This document shows positions 1 to 7,434 of a stretch of DNA of 14,930 nt, in pieces. The translations under genes were made by a program, and so were the position numbers. Each line of letters starts with the position of its first letter. Position 1 is the first letter of the stretch. The DNA is from Kangiellaceae bacterium. GTDB lineage: Bacteria > Pseudomonadota > Gammaproteobacteria > Enterobacterales > Kangiellaceae. The stretch is taken from positions 1 to 14,930 of the forward strand of contig JAUUYO010000055.1 of assembly GCA_030590405.1 (NCBI GenBank), given 5' to 3'. A model generated the notes under the pieces. The model was not told the origin of the DNA, made no database searches, and saw only the letters and a program-made list of their open reading frames with translations.

Positions 1-5
1 ACTTA

Positions 6-170
6 ATGTCGGTTCTGTCTGTGATTAATCTAAGGATTGGGGTTATTGTTTGTTTATCTCTTGTCGAGATTGCTGTGGCGGTTGGTAGCAATAACTTGAC
101 CACTCGTCGGAATAAACGCCAGAGCCTTTTAAAAATGGGGGCTGGGTCACATCTGATATCTGATGGATGA
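6..170 (+). CDS. possible small or 3'-partial reading frame, unidentified
   Basis: A frame ending with TGA at 168-170 is open back to the left edge of the window. If it starts at the ATG at 6 it encodes 54 residues: a hydrophobic stretch (about residues 8-26, containing LSLVEIAVAV) followed by a basic tail (TTRRNKRQSLLK) and the C-terminus GSHLISDG. The hydrophobic-then-basic pattern is compatible with a small membrane protein or the end of a longer membrane protein. The LVEI segment faintly recalls a type IV pilin N-terminus, but the preceding Gly-Phe is absent and the hydrophobic run is too short. I do not recognise the family, and there is no clear ribosome binding site in view. It may be chance. 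Confidence 0.2.
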   Translation: MSVLSVINLRIGVIVCLSLVEIAVAVGSNNLTTRRNKRQSLLKMGAGSHLISDG

Positions 171-203
171 GTTATAAAAGGTTATAGCCCAACAGTAACC
201 TTA

Positions 204-2573
204 ATGGCAACCAGTCCATTTGTATTTGAGGTCATTTTAGTGAACGCACGTAGTCATATTGTTCATTTTTCAACGAAGTCGCGTAAAAATGTCACGTCGA
301 CGGAGTTTTGTCCTTTGCCGGTATTGATCAAAAACATTCAGTCTATCTGTGTCGAAGAGTTACAAGCTAAGTTAGTTAACATGCTTGATACGGCAGATGA
401 TCGACTTTTTGATATGGCCGACTCTTCTCCCGATAACGCTCAGTTTCATGCTATGCGCTTGTTAAGAGTCAAACGCTCAGGGTTAATCATTAGTTTCAAA
501 CAGGCATTGATTGATAACTTTAAACAAACTCTCGGAAAAAAGAACCTATCTGAAGAATATGACGGTAATGTCGAAGAATTATCCTTTGAGAATATCGCGT
601 TAGTCGATGAAGACCAGCTTGAAGCAGATATTGCGACAGACGCAATGGTTAACAAAGCCAAAAATACCAACGAAAAGGCGTTGGAGCATGTCCGAATACG
701 TCTGGATACACTTGTTACTGATAGAACGATTGAGCAAGCTACCAATCCGCTAGAACCTGTTTTTATTTGTGATGCCTTTCGTACTGCCAGTAAAATACTC
801 GATTTAGATATTGCCTCAATGCTGATTATTTATAAGTTATTTGATCGCAGTGTTATCTCCGAGCTAGCTCTCCTTTACCAGCAAATCAATCAATTTTTTA
901 TTGATAAAGGTATTTTGCCGGAATTAAAAAATACCAGATTAAAAATTAGAAAAGCCCCTAATAGTCTCGACAGCGCTGTTCAGGATAACATGGACGCTTT
1001 AGCCGCTGAGAGTGATGAAAAATCTGACACCTCAATTGAGCAATCTCAGATGTTAGATATTATTCAACAACTAATGTTTGAAAGAAGGGTTGCCAATGGA
1101 AACGATGTTCCTTCGGGACAATCCTCGCAAGGAAAGCAAGTTGATACTCAGCAATTACTTCAAGCTTTATCAAAAATTCAAATTAACCAACAATCATTGA
1201 CTGCAACTGAAGGAGCCATCCAGCCAGAAAATCTACGTGAATCTTTAGGTTCCAGTTTTTCTCAAGTTGGAAATAATCAAGAAATTGGGGTGTTAGGACA
1301 GTTTAACGAGGATATGATCGATATCGTGTCGATGCTCTTTGATTTTATTTTAGAAGACGACAACTTACAGGCTGAAATAAAATATATCATTGCCAGGTTA
1401 CAGATCCCCATGTTGAAGGTTGGCTTATCGGATAAAACCTTCTTTTCAAATCGACGCCACCCTGCCAGAGCATTGTTAAATGAGCTTGCCCACGCTGGAC
1501 TATCCTGGGACAAAAAAGACCCTTCTGCGCAAGCAATGTTCGATAAGATTTCTTACGTTGCCGAACGGGTGATTAAAGAGTTTGATCAGGACCCTGATTT
1601 ATTTGTTGATTTGCTGGAAGAGTTTTCACTATTTAAAAAACAGAATAATCAAAAAGCTCAAATTTTTGAGCGACGGATTAAAGAGGCCGAAGAGGGTAAA
1701 GCGCGTACAGAAACTGCTAGAAGTGTTGTTAATAGAAGTTTATCAGCCATTTGCAAGGGGCAAAATATTCCGCAAGTGGTTAAGCTCATATTGAAAAATG
1801 TATGGTCGCATGTGATGTTGTTAGAGCGCTTAAAAGGTAATGATGAGGCCTGGAAGCGAAGAGTTAAAGTCGCTCAATTGTTAGTCTGGAGTGTACAACC
1901 AATAGAAACAGCTGAAAGATTAGAAAAACTGACCAGCAAGATCACTTTGTTAATAAAGCACTTACGTAAAGGCATGGAGTTGATTTCACTTTCTACTATC
2001 GAAGCATCCACGTTATTTGAGCAACTTGAAAATTATCATCGGCAGATTGTTGAGGTTGGTCGAGAAAAAATCAATGAACAAACCGAGGAAGAAATATTAA
2101 GACTACCTGCTCGAGACGTCACTTCAGGTTTACCGGATATTTCGGGTCTCGACGAGACTGAAATTAGCCCAGAACAAGAAGCTGCGGATGAAACAAAAGA
2201 AGAAGTAGTATGTGTTGAAGATATTGGTTTCTCTCGGATTGATACTGGCGAAGCATTTGCTACCAAAATGGTCGAACCGGTTCATATAGGTCCCGAAATT
2301 TCTCAAACGATTGAGCAGCTTAGAGCCGGAAGTTGGGTTGAACTCAAAGTTGAGTCGGTGTTTAAGAGATGCAAGTTGGCTGCGAAGATCGCATCTTCAG
2401 GTAAGTTTATCTTCGTTAATCGAAGCGGGATGAAAATGGCCGAATTTTTAACCAGCGAGCTCTGCCAATACCTTCAATTGGGTAGTATGAAAATACTCGA
2501 CGATGAAGCATTATTTGACCGCGCACTTGAGTCTGTCATATCCAATTTACGGACAATGAAAGCGCAAGCGTGA
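204..2573 (+). CDS. DUF1631 family protein
   Basis: This 789-residue, largely helical, charged protein resembles the DUF1631 family, which is found in gammaproteobacteria and has no firmly established biochemical function. The family match rests on the N-terminal helical block (LIKNIQSICVEELQAKLVNM, from about residue 42), the long central helical body (about 370-640), and a compact C-terminal module (about 705-789) with a GSWVEL...CKLA...GKFIFVNRSGMKMAE pattern. That module looks like a small beta-barrel of PilZ-like type, which is my inference. An acidic, low-complexity linker (about 640-690) precedes it. The ATG at 204 has no Shine-Dalgarno sequence. An in-frame GTG at 240 follows GAGGT at 228-232 with 7-base spacing and would give 777 residues, so the true start may be 240. 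There is no signal peptide or membrane segment, so it is probably cytoplasmic. It lies upstream of ampD on the same strand with a 158-base gap. Confidence 0.8.
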   Translation: MATSPFVFEVILVNARSHIVHFSTKSRKNVTSTEFCPLPVLIKNIQSICVEELQAKLVNMLDTADDRLFDMADSSPDNAQFHAMRLLRVKRSGLIISFKQALIDNFKQTLGKKNLSEEYDGNVEELSFENIALVDEDQLEADIATDAMVNKAKNTNEKALEHVRIRLDTLVTDRTIEQATNPLEPVFICDAFRTASKILDLDIASMLIIYKLFDRSVISELALLYQQINQFFIDKGILPELKNTRLKIRKAPNSLDSAVQDNMDALAAESDEKSDTSIEQSQMLDIIQQLMFERRVANGNDVPSGQSSQGKQVDTQQLLQALSKIQINQQSLTATEGAIQPENLRESLGSSFSQVGNNQEIGVLGQFNEDMIDIVSMLFDFILEDDNLQAEIKYIIARLQIPMLKVGLSDKTFFSNRRHPARALLNELAHAGLSWDKKDPSAQAMFDKISYVAERVIKEFDQDPDLFVDLLEEFSLFKKQNNQKAQIFERRIKEAEEGKARTETARSVVNRSLSAICKGQNIPQVVKLILKNVWSHVMLLERLKGNDEAWKRRVKVAQLLVWSVQPIETAERLEKLTSKITLLIKHLRKGMELISLSTIEASTLFEQLENYHRQIVEVGREKINEQTEEEILRLPARDVTSGLPDISGLDETEISPEQEAADETKEEVVCVEDIGFSRIDTGEAFATKMVEPVHIGPEISQTIEQLRAGSWVELKVESVFKRCKLAAKIASSGKFIFVNRSGMKMAEFLTSELCQYLQLGSMKILDDEALFDRALESVISNLRTMKAQA
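228..242 (+). promoter_or_regulatory. Shine-Dalgarno and alternative GTG start for the DUF1631 gene
   Basis: GAGGT at 228-232 lies 7 bases before an in-frame GTG at 240-242. The upstream ATG at 204 is preceded only by an A/C/T-rich stretch with no purine-rich ribosome site. On spacing alone the GTG is the better-supported start. Confidence 0.45.
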
Positions 2574-2626
2574 GTTTTGATTTCAGGCTTCGGATCAAAA
2601 AATATAAAAAATGACTCACGATGAGT
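2569..2626 (+). other. inverted repeats spanning the stop codon of the DUF1631 gene
   Basis: CGTGAGT at 2569-2575, which includes the TGA stop, is complementary to ACTCACG at 2614-2620. Inside it TTTTGAT (2575-2581) pairs with ATCAAAA (2594-2600). ACTCA-CGA-TGAGT at 2614-2626 is an alternative small hairpin. The stems are A/T-rich and no T-run follows, so this is not a convincing intrinsic terminator. It could affect transcript ends between the DUF1631 gene and ampD. Confidence 0.3.
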
Positions 2627-2638
2627 GTTCGATACAAT
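2611..2638 (+). promoter_or_regulatory. weak candidate sigma-70 promoter upstream of ampD
   Basis: TACAAT at 2633-2638 is one base from the consensus -10. ATGACT at 2611-2616 is a poor -35 with 16-base spacing. It would place transcription start about 85 bases before ampD. Only the -10 is good, and A/T-rich DNA gives such matches by chance. Confidence 0.25.
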
Positions 2639-2675
2639 CGGCATTCGTTTAAAATCAGTCACTCAAACCCCGTTA

Positions 2676-2724
2676 CTTACCTTAAAAACAGTACCTTAAA
2701 AACAGTACCTTAAAAATAGTACCT
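2676..2724 (+). repeat. 14-base tandem repeat, 3.5 copies, just upstream of ampD
   Basis: The unit AGTACCTTAAAAAC occurs at 2690-2703 exactly. It is preceded by a near copy at 2676-2689 (CTTACCTTAAAAAC) and followed by a copy with one change at 2704-2717 and a 7-base partial copy at 2718-2724. The array ends 7 bases before the ampD start codon, so it occupies the ribosome-loading region and leaves ampD without a recognisable Shine-Dalgarno sequence. Confidence 0.85.
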
Positions 2725-2731
2725 ATCATCT

Positions 2732-3274
2732 ATGACTCTGCAAAACGGAATTTTATCAAACGCCACTCAAGCTGAGTCCCCTCATTACAATGAGCGCCCG
2801 GATCAAACGGATATCTCTTTGCTGGTCATCCATAATATCAGCCTGCCTCCGGGAAAATTTGGTGAGCCATATGTAGAAGATTTTTTTTCCGGTCGTTTAG
2901 ACAGCTGTGTTGATCCTTTTTTCGAGCAGATTGCTGATCTAAAAGTTTCGGCTCATTTATTTATCAAGCGAGATGGGCAGGTTATCCAGTTTGTTAATTT
3001 TAATCAACGTGCATGGCATGCCGGGGAGTCAGAGTTTTCTGGCCAAAAAAATTGCAATGATTATTCTATTGGTATCGAGCTGGAGGGAACTGATGATATT
3101 GAATATACCGAGCAGCAATACGTCCAGTTAGCCCATGTATCTAAACAAATCATGCAAGCCTATCCAAAGATTAGTTTGGATAGTATATGTGGGCATAGTG
3201 ATATAGCGCCACTCAGAAAAACCGACCCAGGGCGTTGTTTTGACTGGCAAAGATATCGACAAGATTTGCATTAG
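2732..3274 (+). CDS. ampD: 1,6-anhydro-N-acetylmuramyl-L-alanine amidase AmpD
   Basis: This cytosolic zinc amidase of cell-wall recycling removes the peptide from anhydro-muropeptides imported from the periplasm. In species with AmpR-controlled beta-lactamase its loss causes induction. The 180-residue length is normal. The family is clear from PHYNERP, LLVIHNISLPPGKFG, SAHLFIKRDGQVIQFV, RAWHAGES, and the C-terminal GHSDIAPLRKTDPG. Predicted zinc ligands are His34, His155 and Asp165; Glu116 (in GIELEG) and Lys163 match the catalytic pair known from the Citrobacter enzyme. There is no signal peptide, which separates it from the periplasmic AmiD type. The ATG at 2732 gives the usual short N-terminal lead before PHYNERP, and no better start exists, although no Shine-Dalgarno is present and a tandem repeat fills that region. 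ampE follows after 83 bases on the same strand. Confidence 0.96.
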   Translation: MTLQNGILSNATQAESPHYNERPDQTDISLLVIHNISLPPGKFGEPYVEDFFSGRLDSCVDPFFEQIADLKVSAHLFIKRDGQVIQFVNFNQRAWHAGESEFSGQKNCNDYSIGIELEGTDDIEYTEQQYVQLAHVSKQIMQAYPKISLDSICGHSDIAPLRKTDPGRCFDWQRYRQDLH

Positions 3275-3357
3275 TCACTTATATGGTTAAGCTACTGGTA
3301 ACCCCCCACACAATTCGGGTACTATTCAGTTAATCCCTTTTCTATTTTGGACAATCA

Positions 3358-4218
3358 ATGACACTTATTAGTTTATTAATCGTGTTAGCCCTTGAGCTTC
3401 ATTTCAAGATTGGCAGTGAGTATCGAAATTTCAGTTGGTTTAACAAGAGTCGTGACTATTTGACCAGCGTCTTTTCTGAGCAAGACTTTTTTGACTCTTG
3501 GGGCGGTATTGCAATCATTTTGCTAACTCCTGTGCTTGTTCTATACGGTTTGGTCAGTGTGTTTGATGGCTCTTTGTATTGGTTTGTTTTATTTATGGTT
3601 TCCGTTGTGGTGTTATTTTTATGTTTGGGACCTCAATCGCTGGAAAATTCATTTAAAGAATATTTTGAATCCATGCAACGTGATGATCTTGAGGCGGCAT
3701 TTTTGCATTTAGAACAACAACAAGATGACAGTGACAAAAATGATATTCCTGAAAATGATGAACTGGTGAGATCGGCTACCAGAAAACTATTAATCGAAAG
3801 TCAAAAGCGCTATTTTGGTGTGATTGCCTGGTTTATATTTTTGGGTCCACTCGGTGCACTGTTTTATCGATTATCTCATCTATACCGAGATCATTGTGCG
3901 GTGCAGGAGTTTGATGAGCACTTGCCTTTAATGAACTTGATCATTCATTGGATAGACTGGGTGCCTGCCCGTTTGACCAGCCTGATGTTTTTACTGACTG
4001 GTGATTTTGTCAATGGTTTGTACCGCATCAAAGATTACCTGTCTGATGCCGATGCTGATAATAATCAGCTGATATCTGAGACAGGTATCGCCGCTTTAGG
4101 TCTGGAAATGAGTGTGAGCGACGGCGATATGGAAGAAAACCATCGCGCGATAGCAATGATCCAGCGAACAGTCATTATTTATGTGGTTGTTGCTGCGGTG
4201 ATGACGACTATTTCTTAA
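3358..4218 (+). CDS. ampE: AmpE-like inner-membrane protein, beta-lactamase induction family
   Basis: The 286-residue protein matches AmpE in length (about 284 in E. coli), in its N-terminal MTLISLLIVLALE, in the central hydrophobic pairs, and in the conserved WIDWVPARLTSLMFLLTGDF block near residues 199-218. Visible membrane segments lie at about 1-14, 46-67, 72-91, 153-176 and at the C-terminus 271-286. A hydrophilic acidic loop lies at about 110-145. AmpE is an inner-membrane protein encoded next to AmpD. Its precise role is not established; a sensory or transport accessory role in muropeptide recycling has been proposed. TGGA at 3347-3350 is a weak ribosome site 7 bases before the ATG. 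Adjacency to ampD strengthens the call. Confidence 0.92.
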   Translation: MTLISLLIVLALELHFKIGSEYRNFSWFNKSRDYLTSVFSEQDFFDSWGGIAIILLTPVLVLYGLVSVFDGSLYWFVLFMVSVVVLFLCLGPQSLENSFKEYFESMQRDDLEAAFLHLEQQQDDSDKNDIPENDELVRSATRKLLIESQKRYFGVIAWFIFLGPLGALFYRLSHLYRDHCAVQEFDEHLPLMNLIIHWIDWVPARLTSLMFLLTGDFVNGLYRIKDYLSDADADNNQLISETGIAALGLEMSVSDGDMEENHRAIAMIQRTVIIYVVVAAVMTTIS

Positions 4219-4246
4219 ATCGCTTTCTGTTGCTCTGAATGTTTCT

Positions 4247-4272
4247 AATTCCTATGCTCTTGCGTGGGAATT
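4247..4272 (+). terminator. hairpin after ampE, possible terminator
   Basis: AATTCCTATGC (4247-4257) can pair over 11 positions with GCGTGGGAATT (4262-4272), including two G-T wobbles, around a TCTT loop. It begins 29 bases after the ampE stop. The following bases (TATACCGCCC) are not a T-run, so it is not a textbook intrinsic terminator, but the stem is compact and well placed to end or stabilise the ampE transcript. Confidence 0.45.
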
Positions 4273-4387
4273 TATACCGCCCTTTCAAAAATTATCTTCG
4301 TATGCATTGTCTACCAATATCTACTCATCGGTTACGCTAAGCAATTTCATCTCTAATTCTACAGAAATGTTGCTCACAAAGATTAGC

Positions 4388-4403
4388 TTAGCTAACTATC
4401 TGT
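4388..4403 (+). repeat. direct repeat copy 1 (TTAGCTAACTATCTGT)
   Basis: This 16-base motif matches a second copy at 4588-4603 at 15 of 16 positions, exactly 200 bases downstream. Its first 8 bases, TTAGCTAA, form a perfect palindrome. A shorter GCTAAC also occurs between the copies at 4506-4511. It may be a binding site for an unknown regulator. Confidence 0.6.
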
Positions 4404-4587
4404 TCTGGCTACGATGTTCAGTTTAAGCCAATTTAATGACTGACTAAAATCGGGTTTTTTAAACCTTATTCACTGGATGACAGAGATTGCAATAAATATA
4501 GCATGGCTAACAATTGAAAAAGCTATAGTGAAGTGCTATTGTCGTACGGCTCAATAAAGCAGATGAGCAGAAATTGGAATCAGGTAA

Positions 4588-4603
4588 TTAGCTAACTATT
4601 TGT
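4588..4603 (+). repeat. direct repeat copy 2 (TTAGCTAACTATTTGT)
   Basis: Second copy of the 4388-4403 motif. It is flanked by GTAATTA at 4584-4590 and TAATTAC at 4603-4609, a 7-base inverted repeat with a 12-base spacer, making this the more operator-like of the two sites. It lies about 70-85 bases upstream of the aceE -10 element. Confidence 0.5.
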
Positions 4604-4624
4604 AATTACTCGATAAAAACAGGA

Positions 4625-4642
4625 AGTTATCGTTTGATAGCT
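4625..4642. promoter_or_regulatory. inverted repeat upstream of the aceE promoter
   Basis: AGTTATC-GTTT-GATAGCT is an imperfect 7-4-7 palindrome with one mismatch. Its 18-base length and location just upstream of the promoter suit a dimeric regulator. It does not match the PdhR consensus (ATTGGTnnnACCAAT). Confidence 0.3.
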
Positions 4643-4663
4643 CAACAAAACAGCGTGACAAAA

Positions 4664-4676
4664 TATAGCTGCTATA
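4664..4676. promoter_or_regulatory. palindrome overlapping the aceE -10 element
   Basis: TATAGC-T-GCTATA is a perfect 6-1-6 palindrome whose right half is part of the -10 hexamer. A repressor bound here would block RNA polymerase. This role is inferred from position only. Confidence 0.35.
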
Positions 4677-4678
4677 AT
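4670..4678 (+). promoter_or_regulatory. extended -10 promoter for aceE
   Basis: TGCTATAAT contains a consensus TATAAT (4673-4678) preceded by the TGn extension, which lessens the need for a -35 box. No good -35 is present at 17 bases; GTGACA at 4655-4660 is too close. Transcription would start near 4685, giving an untranslated leader of roughly 40 bases before aceE. Confidence 0.7.
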
Positions 4679-4714
4679 TTCAGGTTAAGTAAGAATCGAA
4701 GTTAAGTCTTAATA

Positions 4715-4730
4715 AAAGAGAATGACCATG
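4715..4730 (+). promoter_or_regulatory. ribosome site deciding the aceE start
   Basis: The purine-rich AAGAGA (4715-4720) precedes the two in-frame ATG codons of ATGACCATG. Normal spacing of about 7 bases favours the second ATG at 4728-4730. Confidence 0.5.
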
Positions 4731-7418
4731 ACCGAACCAACTACTTCAGAAGCGAACAATCAAGATATTGATCCGATAGAAACTCAAGAATGGCTAGAAG
4801 CATTAGAAGCAGTGCTCGAAGAAGAGGGCACAGAAAGGGCGCACTACCTGTTAGAAAAGTTGATCGATATGGCCCGGCGTTCTGGTGCCCATCTTCCTTA
4901 CAAAGCCACCACCGCTTATCTAAATACCATCCCCACATCAAAAGAAGCGCGTATTCCTGGCGATTTGGCGATGGAGCAACGATTGCGCTCGATCATTCGT
5001 TGGAATGCGATCGCGATGGTATTACAGGCGAGTAAAAAAGATAAAGAACTCGGCGGGCATTTATCCAGTTTTGCATCATCCGCCACCCTTTACGATGTAG
5101 GTTTTAATCATTTCTTTAAAGCTACTAATGAAGAGCAAGAGGGCGATTTGATTTATTTTCAAGGGCACTCATCTCCGGGGATTTATGCCAGAGCGTTTCT
5201 CGAAGGGCGAATTTCTGAAGATCAAATGAAAAACTTTCGCCAGGAAGTGGATGGAGAAGGCTTGTCTTCTTACCCACATCCCTGGTTGATGCCAGATTTT
5301 TGGCAGTTTCCAACGGTTTCTATGGGGCTTGGGCCTATTCAGGCGATCTATCAGGCGCGTTTTTTAAAATACTTAAATGATCGTGAAATGTCGAAGACCG
5401 CAGGCCGAAAAGTCTGGGCCTTTTTAGGTGACGGTGAGACCGATGAGCCAGAGTCATTGGGCGCTATCTCTTTGGCGGGACGGGAAAATCTCGACAACTT
5501 AGTTTTCGTGATCAACTGTAACTTACAAAGACTCGATGGCCCGGTGAGAGGCAACGGTAAAATCATTCAGGAGCTTGAAGGGGTTTTCCGCGGGGCAGGC
5601 TGGAATGTGATTAAAGTTATCTGGGGACAATACTGGGATCCATTACTAGCCAGAGATGTTGACGGAAAATTGCTTAAAGTGATGGAAGATACTGTGGATG
5701 GCGAGTATCAAAACTACAAATCCAAAGGCGGTAAATTTACCCGAGATAATTTCTTCGGTAAAGATCCGGCGCTACTGGAGATGGTTGCTAATATGTCTGA
5801 TGCAGATGTTTGGCGTTTAAATCGTGGTGGTCACGATCCAACCAAGGTTTACGCAGCTTATCACGCGGCAGTTCATCATAAAGGTCAACCGACGGTCATT
5901 CTGGCAAAAACCGTCAAAGGTTACGGCATGGGGGAAAGCGGTGAAGGAAAGAATATTTCCCATCAGGTCAAAAAAATGAACCTGGATGCGCTCAAGCATT
6001 TCAGAAATCGTTTTAACGTTCCCATTGACGACAAAGATCTTGAAGATACGCCTTTTTATCATCCGGGTGAAGATAGTCCCGAAATAAAATATATGCGTGA
6101 ACGTCGAGGAGCATTAGGTGGCTATTTACCGGCAAGGCGTCAACAAGCAGAAAGCTTGGCCATACCGCCGGTCAAAACATTTGAATCAATCACCAAAGGC
6201 TCAAATGGCCGAGAAATTTCAACCACCATGGCATTTGTCCGAGTACTGAATGTCCTGCTCAAGGATAAAGCATTGGCGCCGCATATTGTGCCCATTATTC
6301 CAGACGAAGCTCGTACTTTCGGAATGGAAGGCATGTTCCGTCAAATTGGAATTTATTCTTCCGTTGGTCAATTGTATGAACCTGTCGATTCCGATCAGCT
6401 GATGTATTACCGCGAAGATAAAAAAGGCCAGATCCTGGAAGAAGGCATCAACGAAGCTGGTGCTATGTCGTCCTGGATGGCGGCAGCGACCAGTTATTCG
6501 AGTAATAACTTGCCGATGATCCCTTTTTATATTTTTTATTCGATGTTCGGTTTCCAGAGAATTGGCGATCTAGCCTGGGCTGCTGGTGATATGCAGGCAA
6601 GAGGATTCTTAATTGGAGCGACTTATGGGCGGACCACCTTAAACGGTGAAGGCTTGCAACATCAAGATGGTCACAGCCACCTGGTGGCGTCGACCATTCC
6701 TAATTGTGTCAGTTATGATCCCACTTACAGTTATGAAGTGGCAGTGATTGTTCGCGAAGGGATGCGACGTATGTACCAGGAGCAGGAAAATGTTTTCTAT
6801 TACGTAACTACTTTAAACGAAAATTATGCTCACCCGGAAATGCCAAAGAACAGTGAAGATGGCATTATCAGCGGTATGTATTTATTGCAGCCAGCTAAAG
6901 CCTCGAAAGCTAAAAAGAAATCAGTGACAGTACAGTTGCTAGGTTGTGGAGCAATACTCAATGAAGTGATTGCTGCGGCAGAACTGCTGGAAAAAGATTT
7001 CAAAGTAGTTTCAGATATTTGGAGCGTCACCAGTTTTAATGAATTAGCCAGAGATGGTCAGGAAATCACTCGAGCCAATATGTTAAATCCAGAAAACAAA
7101 GCCAAACAGAGTTATGTAGCGAGTTGCCTGGCCGATCACGAAGGGCCGGTGATCGCTTCAACCGACCATGTTAAAGCTTACGCCGAGCAAATACGCGCCT
7201 TTGTGTCGGGCTCTTATACGGTGCTTGGGACCGATGGTTTTGGTCGCAGTGATAGTCGAGAAAATTTACGTCGATTCTTTGAAATTGACCGTTATTTTGT
7301 TGCGGTGGCAGCGCTCAAAGCTTTAGCCGATGAAGGCAAAATACCCGTCAGGCAAGTGACTAAAGCGATCAAGCTTTACAACATCGATATCAATAAACCC
7401 AACCCATTATTTAGTTAA
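4722..7418 (+). CDS. aceE: pyruvate dehydrogenase E1 component, homodimeric type
   Basis: AceE is the thiamine-diphosphate-dependent decarboxylase that starts the pyruvate dehydrogenase reaction and transfers acetyl groups to the lipoyl arms of AceF. The 898-residue length is close to the E. coli enzyme (887). The cofactor motif GDGETDEPESLG begins at residue 236 and runs to NCNLQRLDGPVRGN. Likely catalytic residues are His113 (GHLSS), His149 (FQGHSSPG), His414 (NISHQVKK) and Glu578 (GINEAGAMSSW), each 7 positions after the E. coli equivalents His106, His142, His407 and Glu571. The segment from GFQRIGDLAWAAGDM to GLQHQDGHSHL is also typical. Two ATGs compete: 4722 and 4728 are in frame, and the purine run AAGAGA at 4715-4720 sits 7 bases before 4728 but almost touches 4722, so 4728 (896 residues) is the likelier start. 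It is followed after 16 bases by aceF. Confidence 0.98.
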   Translation: MTMTEPTTSEANNQDIDPIETQEWLEALEAVLEEEGTERAHYLLEKLIDMARRSGAHLPYKATTAYLNTIPTSKEARIPGDLAMEQRLRSIIRWNAIAMVLQASKKDKELGGHLSSFASSATLYDVGFNHFFKATNEEQEGDLIYFQGHSSPGIYARAFLEGRISEDQMKNFRQEVDGEGLSSYPHPWLMPDFWQFPTVSMGLGPIQAIYQARFLKYLNDREMSKTAGRKVWAFLGDGETDEPESLGAISLAGRENLDNLVFVINCNLQRLDGPVRGNGKIIQELEGVFRGAGWNVIKVIWGQYWDPLLARDVDGKLLKVMEDTVDGEYQNYKSKGGKFTRDNFFGKDPALLEMVANMSDADVWRLNRGGHDPTKVYAAYHAAVHHKGQPTVILAKTVKGYGMGESGEGKNISHQVKKMNLDALKHFRNRFNVPIDDKDLEDTPFYHPGEDSPEIKYMRERRGALGGYLPARRQQAESLAIPPVKTFESITKGSNGREISTTMAFVRVLNVLLKDKALAPHIVPIIPDEARTFGMEGMFRQIGIYSSVGQLYEPVDSDQLMYYREDKKGQILEEGINEAGAMSSWMAAATSYSSNNLPMIPFYIFYSMFGFQRIGDLAWAAGDMQARGFLIGATYGRTTLNGEGLQHQDGHSHLVASTIPNCVSYDPTYSYEVAVIVREGMRRMYQEQENVFYYVTTLNENYAHPEMPKNSEDGIISGMYLLQPAKASKAKKKSVTVQLLGCGAILNEVIAAAELLEKDFKVVSDIWSVTSFNELARDGQEITRANMLNPENKAKQSYVASCLADHEGPVIASTDHVKAYAEQIRAFVSGSYTVLGTDGFGRSDSRENLRRFFEIDRYFVAVAALKALADEGKIPVRQVTKAIKLYNIDINKPNPLFS

Positions 7419-7434
7419 GGCTGGGGAGAATATA

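Larger units (their letters stand above)
4219..4721. other. 503-base gene-free region between ampE and aceE
   Basis: I see no protein gene here on either strand: stops are frequent and only peptides under 20 codons fit. It holds a strong hairpin just after ampE (4247-4272), a 16-base near-identical direct repeat (4388-4403 and 4588-4603), several small palindromes, and an extended -10 promoter next to aceE. A pdhR gene, often found at this position in gammaproteobacteria, is absent. Confidence 0.8.

Noticed and set aside
60..165. Minus-strand frame at the left edge with a YSDEW segment reminiscent of transposases
   Set aside because: The match is a few residues only, the frame is short and closes at a stop, and no terminal repeats or other transposase motifs are present.
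2676..2724. CRISPR-like repeat array
   Set aside because: The units are contiguous 14-mers with no spacers and no cas genes are nearby.
3285..3303. GGTTA...TAACC inverted repeat between ampD and ampE as terminator or operator
   Set aside because: Only five base pairs with a 9-base loop and no T-run; expected by chance.
4367..4426. A 19-codon frame in the aceE upstream gap that could be a leader peptide
   Set aside because: It has no ribosome binding site, no run of regulatory codons, and no attenuator-like alternative hairpins close behind it.
4571..4591. AATTGG...GGTAATT as a PdhR-type operator
   Set aside because: The arms are not complementary in the required ATTGGT/ACCAAT form, so it does not fit the PdhR consensus.
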